Shown here in pieces: positions 1 to 9,529 of a DNA stretch of 64,000 nt. The notes beneath the pieces are model-generated. The model was not told the DNA's origin and did no database searches. It worked only from the letters and a program-made list of their open reading frames with translations. The stretch is from Melioribacter sp. GTDB taxonomy: Bacteria; Bacteroidota; Ignavibacteria; Ignavibacteriales; Melioribacteraceae. The stretch covers positions 1-64,000 of the forward strand of contig JAHEZQ010000014.1 of assembly GCA_023250955.1 (NCBI GenBank), read 5' to 3'. Within the stretch, counting starts at the first letter, position 1. Every line of letters begins with the position of its first letter. A program made the translations under genes and the position numbers.

Positions 1-300
1 CAAAAAAAGAAACAGGTTGTTAGTGTTTTAAAAGAAATTCGTTTACATCCAAATACAGATACTCATGATTTTGATTTTAAAGCAAGGCATGCTGTTAATT
101 TTATTGAGAATGGTGACAAAGTTAAAGTGTCGGTAATATTTAAAGGAAGAGAATTAGCTTATACGGAAATCGGCGAAACATTGCTTAGAAAATTTCTTGA
201 AAGACTTTCTGATGTAGCAAAAGTTGAGCAGGAGCCAAAGTTTGAAGGTAGAGCAATGCACGCAATATTAGCGCCTCAAAAAGGTAAAAAGAAAAAATAG
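1..300 (+). CDS. infC: Translation initiation factor IF-3, C-terminal part (truncated by window start)
   Basis: Open frame from base 1 ending TAG at 298-300 (QKKKQVVSVLKEIRLHPNTDTHDFDFKARHAVNFIENGDKVKVSVIFKGRELAYTEIGETLL...); followed by rpmI-rplT as in the classic infC-rpmI-rplT operon. Confidence 0.93.
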   Translation, partial: QKKKQVVSVLKEIRLHPNTDTHDFDFKARHAVNFIENGDKVKVSVIFKGRELAYTEIGETLLRKFLERLSDVAKVEQEPKFEGRAMHAILAPQKGKKKK

Positions 301-312
301 ATAGGTGGAATA

Positions 313-504
313 ATGCCAAAGATGAAAAGTAATCGTGGAGCGGCAAAAACTTTTAGAAAAACCGCATCCGGAAAAATTAAAAGAAACAAAGCATTCAAAT
401 CACATATTTTAACAACAAAATCTACCAAAAGAAAAAGAGGATTGAGAAAATCCACTCTTGTTTCTAAGGCAGAGACCAAAAGAATGAAAATATTGTTACA
501 ATAA
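313..504 (+). CDS. rpmI: 50S ribosomal protein L35
   Basis: [48 protein letters not shown]; operon context. Confidence 0.97.
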   Translation: MPKMKSNRGAAKTFRKTASGKIKRNKAFKSHILTTKSTKRKRGLRKSTLVSKAETKRMKILLQ

Positions 505-517
505 GGAGTAGTAAGTC

Positions 518-865
518 ATGCCAAGAGCACAAAATAAGGTTGCATCCCATAGACGCCGTAAAAAAATTATGGCTATGGCAAAAGGATATTGGGGCGGCCG
601 CAGTAAAGTATTAACAGTTGCAAAGCATCATATTGATAAAGGTTTACAACATGCATATCGCGACCGTAAACTTAAAAAGAGAGAATTCCGATCATTATGG
701 ATTATCAGAATAAATGCAGCAGCAAGAATGCACGGAACAACTTATTCGCGCTTGATTCACATGCTTGATGATAAAGGAATTGTGATCAACAGAAAAGTAC
801 TTGCAAGCATTGCAGTCGAAAATCCGCAAGCTTTCTCTGATGTAGTAAAATTTGCAATGAACTAA
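518..865 (+). CDS. rplT: 50S ribosomal protein L20
   Basis: [58 protein letters not shown]. Confidence 0.97.
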   Translation: MPRAQNKVASHRRRKKIMAMAKGYWGGRSKVLTVAKHHIDKGLQHAYRDRKLKKREFRSLWIIRINAAARMHGTTYSRLIHMLDDKGIVINRKVLASIAVENPQAFSDVVKFAMN

Positions 866-869
866 TTTT

Positions 870-913
870 TTCCCTCTCGAACTTTTAGCTTAAATTTCGG
901 GAGGGAATTTTTT
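870..913 (+). terminator. Rho-independent terminator after rplT
   Basis: TTCCCTCTCGAA / TTCGGGAGGGAA stem (one G-U) followed by TTTTTT. Confidence 0.8.
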
Positions 914-933
914 AAATTCTCGGGATTGTTGCT

Positions 934-1923
934 ATGATTGATAAAATTGATAAAACCCGAAAAAGTTTTGATGAAGATTTATCAAAAATTGAAAATCTAA
1001 CTTCGCTTGAAGACCTTCGTATTAAATTCCTCGGCCGTAAAGGATTAGTCTCACAACTTTTCGAATCATTAAAAGATATTTCTAAAGAAGATAAACCTAA
1101 AGTCGGACAAGCTCTTAACCAACTCAAAATTCATACTCAAGCAAAATTTGATGAGCTAAAAGAGAAATTAGAAAAAGGTCAAAAGAGTTCCGATGAATTT
1201 GTTGATCTTACTTTACCTGGAAGAAAAAGGGTGATAGGAAGCAAACATATACTTACTCAAACACTCGATGAAATAAAAGATATTTTTAGGGGACTTGGCT
1301 TTTCTGTTTATGAAGGACCGGAACTTGAATCGGACTATTATAATTTCGAAGCATTGAACTTTGCACCGGATCATCCGGCAAGAGATATGCAGGACACATT
1401 TTTTGTTACAGATAAATTTTTACTCAGAACACATACATCACCGGTTCAAATACGGCTGATGAAAGAGAAGAAACCACCATTAAGAGCAATAATGCCTGGA
1501 AAGGTTTTTCGAAATGAAGCCATCAGTGCAAAGAGTTATTGTTTGTTTCATCAGGTGGAAGGTCTGTATGTTGATACAGATGTTACTTTCGCTGAATTAA
1601 AAGGAACTCTTGTTGCATTTGTCAAACAATTTTTTGGTCAGGATATAAAATACAGATTCCGTGCTAGTTTCTTTCCATTTACAGAACCAAGCGCAGAGAT
1701 GGACATTTGGTGGGAACCAAAAGGAAAGCAGGGCAGATGGATGGAAATTCTTGGCTGCGGAATGGTTGATCCAAATGTTTTAGTGAACGTAGGAATTGAC
1801 CCAGAAAAGTATACAGGTTATGCTTTTGGAATGGGAATCGAAAGAACTGCTATGCGTAAATATGGTATTGATGATATCAGAATTTTATTTGATAACGATA
1901 AACGATTCTTGACGCAATTCTAA
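934..1923 (+). CDS. pheS: Phenylalanyl-tRNA synthetase alpha subunit
   Basis: Class II aaRS motifs (GPELESDYYNFEALNFAPDHPARDMQDTFFV; GYAFGMGIERTAMRKYGIDDIR). Confidence 0.97.
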   Translation: MIDKIDKTRKSFDEDLSKIENLTSLEDLRIKFLGRKGLVSQLFESLKDISKEDKPKVGQALNQLKIHTQAKFDELKEKLEKGQKSSDEFVDLTLPGRKRVIGSKHILTQTLDEIKDIFRGLGFSVYEGPELESDYYNFEALNFAPDHPARDMQDTFFVTDKFLLRTHTSPVQIRLMKEKKPPLRAIMPGKVFRNEAISAKSYCLFHQVEGLYVDTDVTFAELKGTLVAFVKQFFGQDIKYRFRASFFPFTEPSAEMDIWWEPKGKQGRWMEILGCGMVDPNVLVNVGIDPEKYTGYAFGMGIERTAMRKYGIDDIRILFDNDKRFLTQF

Positions 1924-1936
1924 GTGAGGATATAAA

Positions 1937-4342
1937 GTGAAAATTTCTATTAATTGGTTGAATGATTATATAGACTTAAAAAATATTTCCGTTGATGAAA
2001 TCGTTGATAAACTCACCTATGCAGGATTAGAAGTTGAAGAGGTTGATGATCAATCGAAAAAATTTGAAAATATTGTTGTCGGGTATGTTAATGAAGTAAA
2101 GAAACATCCCAATGCTGATAAATTGTCTTTGTGTAAAGTAAATGATGGAGAGAATGAATATAGTGTTGTATGCGGAGCTCCCAATGTTTCTGCAGGGCAG
2201 AAAGTAGCATTCGCTAAAGTTGGAGCAGTAATTCCTAATGGTGGAATGAAACTTGAAAAAGTAAAGATTCGCGGTGAAGTTTCTTTTGGAATGATCTGTT
2301 CGGAAAGGGAATTAGGTCTTGGTGATAATCATGAAGGGATTATGGTTTTAGATCCTTCATTAAAAGAAGGATTATCTTTTGCAGAGGCAATGGAAATGAA
2401 TGATACGGTTTTAGAAATTGCAATTACTCCAAATCGAGCTGATGCATTAAGTCATATAGGAATTGCTCGCGAGTTATCCGCATTGTTCGATCTGCAATTA
2501 AAATATCCCGATGTTAATTTAAAAGAATCCGGCAAGAAATCAGAGGAATTAGCATCAGTAGAAATCAAAAATTCAAATAACTGCCCACGCTACATTGGTA
2601 AAGTAGTTAGCAATGTTGAAATAAAAGAATCACCCAATTGGTTAAAGAAACGATTAAAAAGCATTGGTTTGCGCCCTATAAACAATGTTGTTGATGTAAC
2701 AAATTTTGTTTTATATGAAGTGGGACAACCTCTACACGCATTTGATCTTGATAATTTAGGAGGTAAGAAAATAATTGTTCGAGATGCTGGGAAAAATACA
2801 AAATTTACCACTCTTGATTCCAAAGAAAGAAATCTACAATCAAATGATCTAATGATTTGTGATACAAATAAACCAGTAGCTATAGCTGGAGTAATGGGTG
2901 GAGAAAATTCCGAAGTAACATCAACAACTAAAAATTTACTGATCGAGAGCGCATATTTCAATCCATCATCTATACGAAAGACTTCCAAAAATCTTGGTCT
3001 ATCAACAGATGCTTCCTACAGATTTGAAAGGGGTACAGATCCAAAGATTACTAAATGGGCTGCAATAAGAGCAGCTCAGCTTATTCAGACAACTGCTGGA
3101 GGGATAATTGCAAAAGGGGAGATTGACGCTTATCCAAAACGTATAACTAAGAAAAAAGTATTTCTTAGATATTCTAGGATAGAAAAAATTCTTGGATATA
3201 AGATTAATAATTCAACAGTTAAAAAGATTCTAACAAAATTAGGTTTTGAAATAAAATCAGCGACAAAGGAGAAACTCACAGCTATGCTCCCTACTTATCG
3301 CCACGACATAGAACGTGAGATTGATTTAATTGAAGAAGTGGCGAGAATCTATGGTTATAATAAAATTCCAGAGGTGAGCAAGATCTCTGTTACTTTAGAA
3401 GAGAAAGTAGATCATTCAGCACTTAATGATAAAGTTAGAGAATTTTTAAACTCACTTGGCTTTTATGAGATTATTACCAATTCACTGCTAAGTGAAGATA
3501 TTGCAAGTCGTTTTGGTAGTGCAATTAATCTTTTAAATCCTCAAAGTAAAGAGATGTCACATTTAAGAACTTCTCTCATTCCCGGATTATTAACATCTAT
3601 ATCTAACAATATTAAGGTAAATGAAAAAGATCTTCAGTTTTTTGAACTTGGAAAAGTTTTTGAAAAAGTATCAGCAGCAAACATTAATGACTTCAAAGAT
3701 TTCACAGAATCGGAGCATTTGCTTCTCGCGTTAACTGGTAATCGTATTAGGAATGAATGGTTGGAAAAGGATTCTCCATTTGATGTATACGATCTTAAAG
3801 GATTTGTTGAATCATTCTTGGCTAAAATTTTGCCAGGCGTTATCATCAATTTAAAATCTATGAACGAATTGGAATCGAAGTTTGATAATTCGTTTAGAAT
3901 AATCTGTGAGAATCAAAATATTGGTTTAGGTGGAAATCTCAAAAAAGAATTCTGTACTTTATTTGATGTTGATCAAGATGTTTACATGATACAAGTTGAT
4001 TTATCTGTTTTGAAGAAAATAAATATTCCAAAAAAAATATTTAATGAATTACTGAAATTCCCTAAGGTCTATAGAGATGTGGCTTTTGTCTTAGATGTTG
4101 ATATTACTTCTGATCAAGTTATTCACATTATAAAAGAAGCCACCACTAACTTGTTGCATAATATAAAGTTATTTGATATCTTTCAAAGTGAAAGCTTAGG
4201 TAAGGGCAAAAAAAGCCTTGCTTTCCAACTTGAGTTTTTTAATTCAAATAGAACACTTACTGAAGAAGAAGTTGAAAAAGATTTTAGAAATGCAATTAAA
4301 ACAGTAGAAAAAATATTTAACGCACAACTCAGAGGTAGTTGA
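1937..4342 (+). CDS. pheT: Phenylalanyl-tRNA synthetase beta subunit (GTG start)
   Basis: MKISINWLNDYIDLKNISVDEIVDKLTYAGLEVE...; EMAP-like, B3/B4/B5 and FDX-ACB regions; follows pheS. Confidence 0.97.
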   Translation: MKISINWLNDYIDLKNISVDEIVDKLTYAGLEVEEVDDQSKKFENIVVGYVNEVKKHPNADKLSLCKVNDGENEYSVVCGAPNVSAGQKVAFAKVGAVIPNGGMKLEKVKIRGEVSFGMICSERELGLGDNHEGIMVLDPSLKEGLSFAEAMEMNDTVLEIAITPNRADALSHIGIARELSALFDLQLKYPDVNLKESGKKSEELASVEIKNSNNCPRYIGKVVSNVEIKESPNWLKKRLKSIGLRPINNVVDVTNFVLYEVGQPLHAFDLDNLGGKKIIVRDAGKNTKFTTLDSKERNLQSNDLMICDTNKPVAIAGVMGGENSEVTSTTKNLLIESAYFNPSSIRKTSKNLGLSTDASYRFERGTDPKITKWAAIRAAQLIQTTAGGIIAKGEIDAYPKRITKKKVFLRYSRIEKILGYKINNSTVKKILTKLGFEIKSATKEKLTAMLPTYRHDIEREIDLIEEVARIYGYNKIPEVSKISVTLEEKVDHSALNDKVREFLNSLGFYEIITNSLLSEDIASRFGSAINLLNPQSKEMSHLRTSLIPGLLTSISNNIKVNEKDLQFFELGKVFEKVSAANINDFKDFTESEHLLLALTGNRIRNEWLEKDSPFDVYDLKGFVESFLAKILPGVIINLKSMNELESKFDNSFRIICENQNIGLGGNLKKEFCTLFDVDQDVYMIQVDLSVLKKINIPKKIFNELLKFPKVYRDVAFVLDVDITSDQVIHIIKEATTNLLHNIKLFDIFQSESLGKGKKSLAFQLEFFNSNRTLTEEEVEKDFRNAIKTVEKIFNAQLRGS

Positions 4343-4657
4343 TTGGCAGAAACAACGAAATATGATTTGTTTATTGATGAGTTAAATACTCTAGAAAAAC
4401 AGATATATTATTTCATTCAAAAAGGAACAGAAATACTTGAATCCAATCAAGCGTTAAATAATAGAATTACCTTACTTGAAAGAGAAAACGACGCACTTAA
4501 AAAGAAAATTTCAGAAATCGAATCAAAAGTTAGTAAGTCATTTGTTAATAGTGAAAACCTTTTTGGTAATGAATCATTTAACTTAGAGGAGAAAGAAGCA
4601 CTTAAGAACAAAATTAGTGAGTTGATAGCAAGAATTGACTATCATTTACGTTCTTAA
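4343..4657 (+). CDS. Small coiled-coil protein (TTG start), possibly ZapB-like
   Basis: 104 aa, heptad-rich (LNNRITLLERENDALKKKISEIESKV), immediately after pheT and before zapA. Confidence 0.75.
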   Translation: MAETTKYDLFIDELNTLEKQIYYFIQKGTEILESNQALNNRITLLERENDALKKKISEIESKVSKSFVNSENLFGNESFNLEEKEALKNKISELIARIDYHLRS

Positions 4658-4687
4658 ATTAGTTATTGTAGATGGAATAGACATAAC

Positions 4688-4987
4688 ATGAATGAAAAAA
4701 AGAAGCTGAAAGTAAAAATTTTTGATAAAGAATATTCCCTTCTTGTGGAAAACCAAGAAATAGCGGCAGAACTAGCTGAATACGTGAATACAATGATGGA
4801 AGAAACAAAAGATGAATTACCGGATCAGTCAAAAGATACAATTGCCATCATTGCTGCATTAAACATAGCATACGATCTATTTGTAGAAAAGAATAAATAC
4901 CGTGAATTCAGCATACAAGCCACAGATAAAATCAAAAAAATAAAGCTTCTTTTAAACGAATCTAAATTTATGTCCTCTCCATCCTAA
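4688..4987 (+). CDS. zapA: Cell division protein ZapA
   Basis: KLKVKIFDKEYSLLVENQEIAAELAEYVNTMMEE...AIIAALNIAYDLF typical ZapA N-terminus. Confidence 0.9.
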   Translation: MNEKKKLKVKIFDKEYSLLVENQEIAAELAEYVNTMMEETKDELPDQSKDTIAIIAALNIAYDLFVEKNKYREFSIQATDKIKKIKLLLNESKFMSSPS

Positions 4988-4993
4988 CTTTTT

Positions 4994-5189
4994 CCACACT
5001 GCCGGTTCATTTATAAAAAAGAACTAATAGTAAAACTATAGGGTTATCGACTCACGTCGTGTATTACAGGCCTCATCCTGACTTGTCAGGATCTCGTAAT
5101 ACGGGACAGTGGAAGTAAAAAGCGGCGGGCGGTTTCCCACATTGTTATAGGAAAATGTTCTTTTCCTATGATAGGATCGGCAGTTGTGG
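4994..5189 (+). ncRNA. Structured RNA, candidate 6S RNA (ssrS-like) between zapA and rny
   Basis: Closing stem CCACACTGCCG (4994-5004) / CGGCAGTTGTGG (5178-5189); second helix AAAAGAAC/GTTCTTTT; apical hairpin GTATTAC...ATCCTGACTTGTCAGGAT...GTAATAC; alternative hairpin ATAGGAAAA-TGTTC-TTTTCCTAT; no ORF; position next to zapA. Confidence 0.65.
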
Positions 5190-5218
5190 TTTAAATATAC
5201 TGTTATATTGGAGGTAAG

Positions 5219-6787
5219 ATGCAGGGTGATTTAATTGTTGTAATAGCGGTTGCTGCCATATTGGTAGTGTTGTCTTTTGTTCTTGGCTGGATTATTAACT
5301 CAAAGATGGGCAGAAATAGTCTTTCAATTGCCAAAGAAAAAGCTCAAAGTATTATTGATGAAGCCGATAAAGAATCAAAACACATTAAGAGAGAAAAATT
5401 ACTTGAAGTAAAAGACGAATGGTTAAAAAAGAAACAAGAATTCGACACTGAAGTAAATTCTAAAAAACAAAAACTGCAGAATCATGAAAAGCAGTTGGAA
5501 TCACGTGAAGAAAGTCTTGAGAAAAAATATGAGGTTGTTACTCAGAAAGAAAAAGTAATAAAGGATGCTGAAAAAGCTTTAGTTACTCAAAAAGAAGACT
5601 TCGATAGAAAACATGCCGAATTAGATCATTTAATCTCTGAACAAAATGTGCGACTCGAAAAAATTGCCGGATTAACTTCGGAAGATGCTAAAAAAATGCT
5701 GATGGAAAATATGGTTAGCAAAGCAAAAACCGATGCCGCTCAATCTATCAAAGAAATTCGAGATCAAGCTAAAGTTGATGCAAAAAAAGAAGCACAAAGA
5801 ATAACAATCCAGGCAATCCAAAGAACTGCTGTAGATCATTCGGTAGAATCAACAGTTTCAGTCGTTCAAATTCAGAATGATGAAATGAAAGGCAGAATAA
5901 TTGGCCGCGAAGGAAGAAACATCCGCGCCTTCGAAGCAGCTACTGGAGTTGATGTAATTGTTGATGACACTCCTGAAGCTGTAATCCTATCTGCGTTCGA
6001 CCAATTTAGAAGAGAGGTCGCAAGAATTTCTCTTGAGAGATTAATTGCCGATGGAAGAATTCATCCGGCACGCATCGAAGAAATAGTGGCAAAAGTTGAA
6101 TTGGAATTGGATGAAGAAATTCAAAAAGAAGGAGAGAACACTTTAATTCAATTAGGTCTGCATGGAGTTCACATAGAACTTGTAAAACATATTGGACGAA
6201 TGAAATACCGTTCGAGCTACGGGCAAAATCTCTTGCAGCATAGTATTGAAGTTGCATACCTAACAGGAATTATGGCAGCTGAACTTGGCTTTGATACAAA
6301 TCTTGCACGCAGAGCAGGATTACTACACGATGTTGGAAAAACAATTGATAGAAATGTTGAAGGTCCGCATGCTTTGCTCGGTTATGATCTTGTAAAGAAA
6401 TATAATGAACATCCGATTGTTGTTAATGCTGTCGGAAGCCACCATGAAGATATAGAAATGGAACATCCGATTGCAGCTTTAGTCCAAGCATCAGATGCGA
6501 TTAGTGGTGCAAGACCTGGTGCAAGAAGAGAGCCTCTTGAAAGTTATGTTAAGCGTTTAGAAAATCTTGAAGCTATAGCAAAATCCTTCGAAGGAGTTGC
6601 TAAAACTTATGCCATACAAGCAGGAAGAGAAGTGCGTGTTATTGTTGAACCCGATAAGGTAGATGACGTATTCTCAGATCGTCTTGCAGCAGATATCGCT
6701 GCGAAAATTCAAGAGGATATGGAATACCCTGGACAAATTAAAGTAATGGTGATACGGGAAGTTCGGAAAATAGCTTACGCAAAATAA
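5219..6787 (+). CDS. rny: Ribonuclease Y
   Basis: N-terminal TM, coiled coil, KH (GRIIGREGRNIRAFEAATGVDVIVDDTPEAVILSAFDQFRREVA) and HD (LLHDVGKTID) domains. Confidence 0.97.
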   Translation: MQGDLIVVIAVAAILVVLSFVLGWIINSKMGRNSLSIAKEKAQSIIDEADKESKHIKREKLLEVKDEWLKKKQEFDTEVNSKKQKLQNHEKQLESREESLEKKYEVVTQKEKVIKDAEKALVTQKEDFDRKHAELDHLISEQNVRLEKIAGLTSEDAKKMLMENMVSKAKTDAAQSIKEIRDQAKVDAKKEAQRITIQAIQRTAVDHSVESTVSVVQIQNDEMKGRIIGREGRNIRAFEAATGVDVIVDDTPEAVILSAFDQFRREVARISLERLIADGRIHPARIEEIVAKVELELDEEIQKEGENTLIQLGLHGVHIELVKHIGRMKYRSSYGQNLLQHSIEVAYLTGIMAAELGFDTNLARRAGLLHDVGKTIDRNVEGPHALLGYDLVKKYNEHPIVVNAVGSHHEDIEMEHPIAALVQASDAISGARPGARREPLESYVKRLENLEAIAKSFEGVAKTYAIQAGREVRVIVEPDKVDDVFSDRLAADIAAKIQEDMEYPGQIKVMVIREVRKIAYAK

Positions 6788-6794
6788 AATTATA

Positions 6795-6829
6795 ACTAAA
6801 CCCGATTTATATCGGGTTTAGTTTTTTTT
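6795..6829 (+). terminator. Rho-independent terminator after rny
   Basis: Perfect 12-bp stem ACTAAACCCGAT-TTAT-ATCGGGTTTAGT followed by T tract. Confidence 0.92.
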
Positions 6830-6838
6830 GAGATTGAT

Positions 6839-7444
6839 ATGAAGAAAAAATTAAAAATCGCAATAACCGGTGGAATTGGTTCCGGAAAATCTTCTGTATC
6901 AAAAATAGTTGAAGCATTAGGATTTCCTGTAATTAAAGCGGATGATCTCGCTAAAGAATTGATGCTGAAAGATGATTCAATAAAAAAGAAGATAATTAAG
7001 ACTTTCGGAAAGGAATCTTTTACTGAGAATGGAATTAATGCAAAATATCTTGCTGATAATGTTTTCAATAACAAAGAAAAAGTTGGAAAGATTAATTCAA
7101 TAATGCATCCTCCAACAATCAAAAAGATCGATGAAATCTCTAAACAACTTTTTGAAAAACATAATTTAGTGTTTGTTGAATCAGCCTTAGTTTATGAAGC
7201 CAAGATTCAGAAATTGTTCGATTACGTAATTCTTATTTATGCAGAGGAGAAAATAAGAATAGCGCGCAAGATGGAAAATGTTAGTATGAAGAAACTTGAT
7301 ATTGAAAAACGAATGAGTTTTCAGATTCCTGATGAAAAAAAAACAGATCGTGCTCATTTTGTAATAGATAATAATTCTACATTAGAAAAACTTGAATCCA
7401 GAACTAAGTTTGTAATTGAATTATTAAAAGCAGCAACTAATTAA
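6839..7444 (+). CDS. coaE: Dephospho-CoA kinase
   Basis: IAITGGIGSGKSSVSKIVEALGFPVIKADDLAKEL P-loop and CoaE pattern. Confidence 0.92.
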   Translation: MKKKLKIAITGGIGSGKSSVSKIVEALGFPVIKADDLAKELMLKDDSIKKKIIKTFGKESFTENGINAKYLADNVFNNKEKVGKINSIMHPPTIKKIDEISKQLFEKHNLVFVESALVYEAKIQKLFDYVILIYAEEKIRIARKMENVSMKKLDIEKRMSFQIPDEKKTDRAHFVIDNNSTLEKLESRTKFVIELLKAATN

Positions 7445-7533
7445 TCTGACTAAAAAGATAAAAACATCCTTCCTTGATTTATAATTCATCTTGATCTAAT
7501 TTTACCCTCACATTTTTCAATATAAGGTGCCCT

Positions 7534-8433
7534 GTGAAAGTTATTAATGATGCTATTGTAGGTTTTGTAAAATTATTACCAAGATCAGTAGTCCATATCT
7601 TCGCTAAAAAGTATATTGCGGGTGAAACATTAGAAGACGCCGTACGTGTGGTTAAAGAATTGAATGAAAAAGGTATTGTTGCTACTATGGATGTCCTCGG
7701 CGAATCAGTAAACACAAAAGAAGAATCAGAAGATGCAATGAAAGAATGCTTAATGGTTCTTGATACCATCAATGAACACAAACTTGATTCAAATTTATCT
7801 CTTAAGCCAACTCAATTAGGTTTGATCATTGATAAGCAATTTTGTTTTGAACAGATCTCTGCAATTCTTGAAAAAGCGAAAGGTTATAACAATTTTGTCC
7901 GAATTGATATGGAAGATTCACCAACTACTGATGCGACATTGGAGTTATTCAATAAATTGAAAAAGAAATTTTCCAATGTAGGTGCTGTTGTCCAAGCTTA
8001 TCTAAAAAGAACGTACGATGATGTTGAAGAACAAAATAAGCTCGGAACAAATTATCGTCTCTGTAAAGGTATTTATGTTGAGCCAGTTGAAATTGCTTTT
8101 AAGGAACGTCAACAAGTACGTGATAACTATCTAAAAATTCTGGAAAAAATATTCGACGACGGAAATTATGTTGGTATTGCAACGCATGACGATTATTTGA
8201 TAAAAGGTGCTTATGACTTTATCAAGAAGAAAAATATCCCGAAGAACAAATATGAATTTCAAATGCTCTACGGTGTAAAAGAAGATTTACGTGATAAGAT
8301 TAATGCAGACGGACATAAAGTTAGAATTTACGTTCCGTTCGGCGAACATTGGTACAAATACTCGATCAGAAGATTGCAAGAGAATCCGCAACTTGCTTGG
8401 TATATAACAAAAAGTGTCTTTTCATTAAGCTGA
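7534..8433 (+). CDS. Proline dehydrogenase family protein
   Basis: PutA-like barrel motifs (GIVATMDVLGESV; FQMLYGVKEDLRDKINADGHKVRIYVPFGEHWYKYSIRRLQENP). Confidence 0.88.
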   Translation: MKVINDAIVGFVKLLPRSVVHIFAKKYIAGETLEDAVRVVKELNEKGIVATMDVLGESVNTKEESEDAMKECLMVLDTINEHKLDSNLSLKPTQLGLIIDKQFCFEQISAILEKAKGYNNFVRIDMEDSPTTDATLELFNKLKKKFSNVGAVVQAYLKRTYDDVEEQNKLGTNYRLCKGIYVEPVEIAFKERQQVRDNYLKILEKIFDDGNYVGIATHDDYLIKGAYDFIKKKNIPKNKYEFQMLYGVKEDLRDKINADGHKVRIYVPFGEHWYKYSIRRLQENPQLAWYITKSVFSLS

Positions 8434-9449
8434 TGAACGTACTAGGAATTGAAAGTTCGTGCGATGAAACTTCTGTTGCTGTAATTTCTGATGGTAAGCT
8501 CCTATCAAATTTAATTTCGTCTCAAGATTTCCATAATATTTATGGAGGAGTTGTGCCTGAGCTTTCGAGCAGGGCACATCTCCAAATCTTATTGCCGCTT
8601 GTAAAAGAATCTCTTCAAGAATCCGGTATCTCACTTAATCAAATAGATCTAGTTTGTGCTACAGCTGGTCCCGGTTTAATTGGTGCGCTTCTTGTAGGTT
8701 TAACTTTTGCAAAAGGTCTCTCATATTCATTACAAAAACCATTCGTTCCTGTCAATCATATTGAGGGACATATTTTTTCCGGATTTTTAATGAAAGTCAA
8801 ACCTGAATTTCCATATTTATGCCTTGTAGTTTCAGGAGGACATACTTTACTTCTACTAGTTGAAAGCGATACGCAGATAACTAAGCTCGGTTCTACAATT
8901 GATGATGCCGCCGGTGAAGCGTTTGATAAAATTTCAAAATTGTTGGGACTTGGTTATCCGGGCGGACCTAAGATTCAAGAAATCGCAGAAGGCAAGAAAA
9001 ATGATTTTGCTGATTTCCCAATTGCACGATGTAAAAATGAATACGATTTTTCTTTCAGCGGTTTGAAAACTTCAGTTTTACGTTTCATTCAGAAAGAATA
9101 TGGTGATGCATCCAAAATTCCGGTTGAAGATATTCCTTCAATTGCAGCTTCATTTCAATACTCTGCTGTAAGAGCACTTATAAATAATACTGAAAAAGCA
9201 TTGAATAAATTCAATGTGAACTCAATTTCGCTTGTTGGTGGAGTTGCGGCTAATAAAATGTTACGTGATGAATTTGAGAAGATGGCTTCGAAGTATAAAA
9301 AGAATCTGGTCATTCCTTCTTTAGAATTCTGTGGTGATAATGCCGCTATGATAGCTTACCGCGGGCATAAACTTAATCAAGCCGGGATTAAGTATGATTA
9401 TGATTTCAATGCTTACGCAAGTTTAAGCGATTACTCTTTTATTAAATAG
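8433..9449 (+). CDS. tsaD: tRNA N6-adenosine threonylcarbamoyltransferase TsaD
   Basis: MNVLGIESSCDETSVAVI...; HIEGHI metal motif; true start ATG 8433 overlaps the upstream stop (TGATG). Confidence 0.95.
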   Translation: MNVLGIESSCDETSVAVISDGKLLSNLISSQDFHNIYGGVVPELSSRAHLQILLPLVKESLQESGISLNQIDLVCATAGPGLIGALLVGLTFAKGLSYSLQKPFVPVNHIEGHIFSGFLMKVKPEFPYLCLVVSGGHTLLLLVESDTQITKLGSTIDDAAGEAFDKISKLLGLGYPGGPKIQEIAEGKKNDFADFPIARCKNEYDFSFSGLKTSVLRFIQKEYGDASKIPVEDIPSIAASFQYSAVRALINNTEKALNKFNVNSISLVGGVAANKMLRDEFEKMASKYKKNLVIPSLEFCGDNAAMIAYRGHKLNQAGIKYDYDFNAYASLSDYSFIK

Positions 9450-9529
9450 CTTATTTAATTCAAATAAATTCACACATCCATAAGAAAAAAAATCTATATA
9501 TTGGAATTGTTCTAATCAAAAAAAACTGA

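Noticed and set aside
2590-2988. Minus-strand 132-aa ORF inside pheT
   Set aside because: Antisense to a clearly conserved coding region, no recognisable protein; typical shadow ORF. The same applies to the many short antisense ORFs in the track (for example 276..479, 12696..13112, 27839..28216, 50959..51279).
8349-8432. N-terminal extension of the tsaD ORF in the ORF track (start at 8349)
   Set aside because: It overlaps the proline dehydrogenase end; the conserved TsaD start MNVLGIESSCDET begins at ATG 8433.
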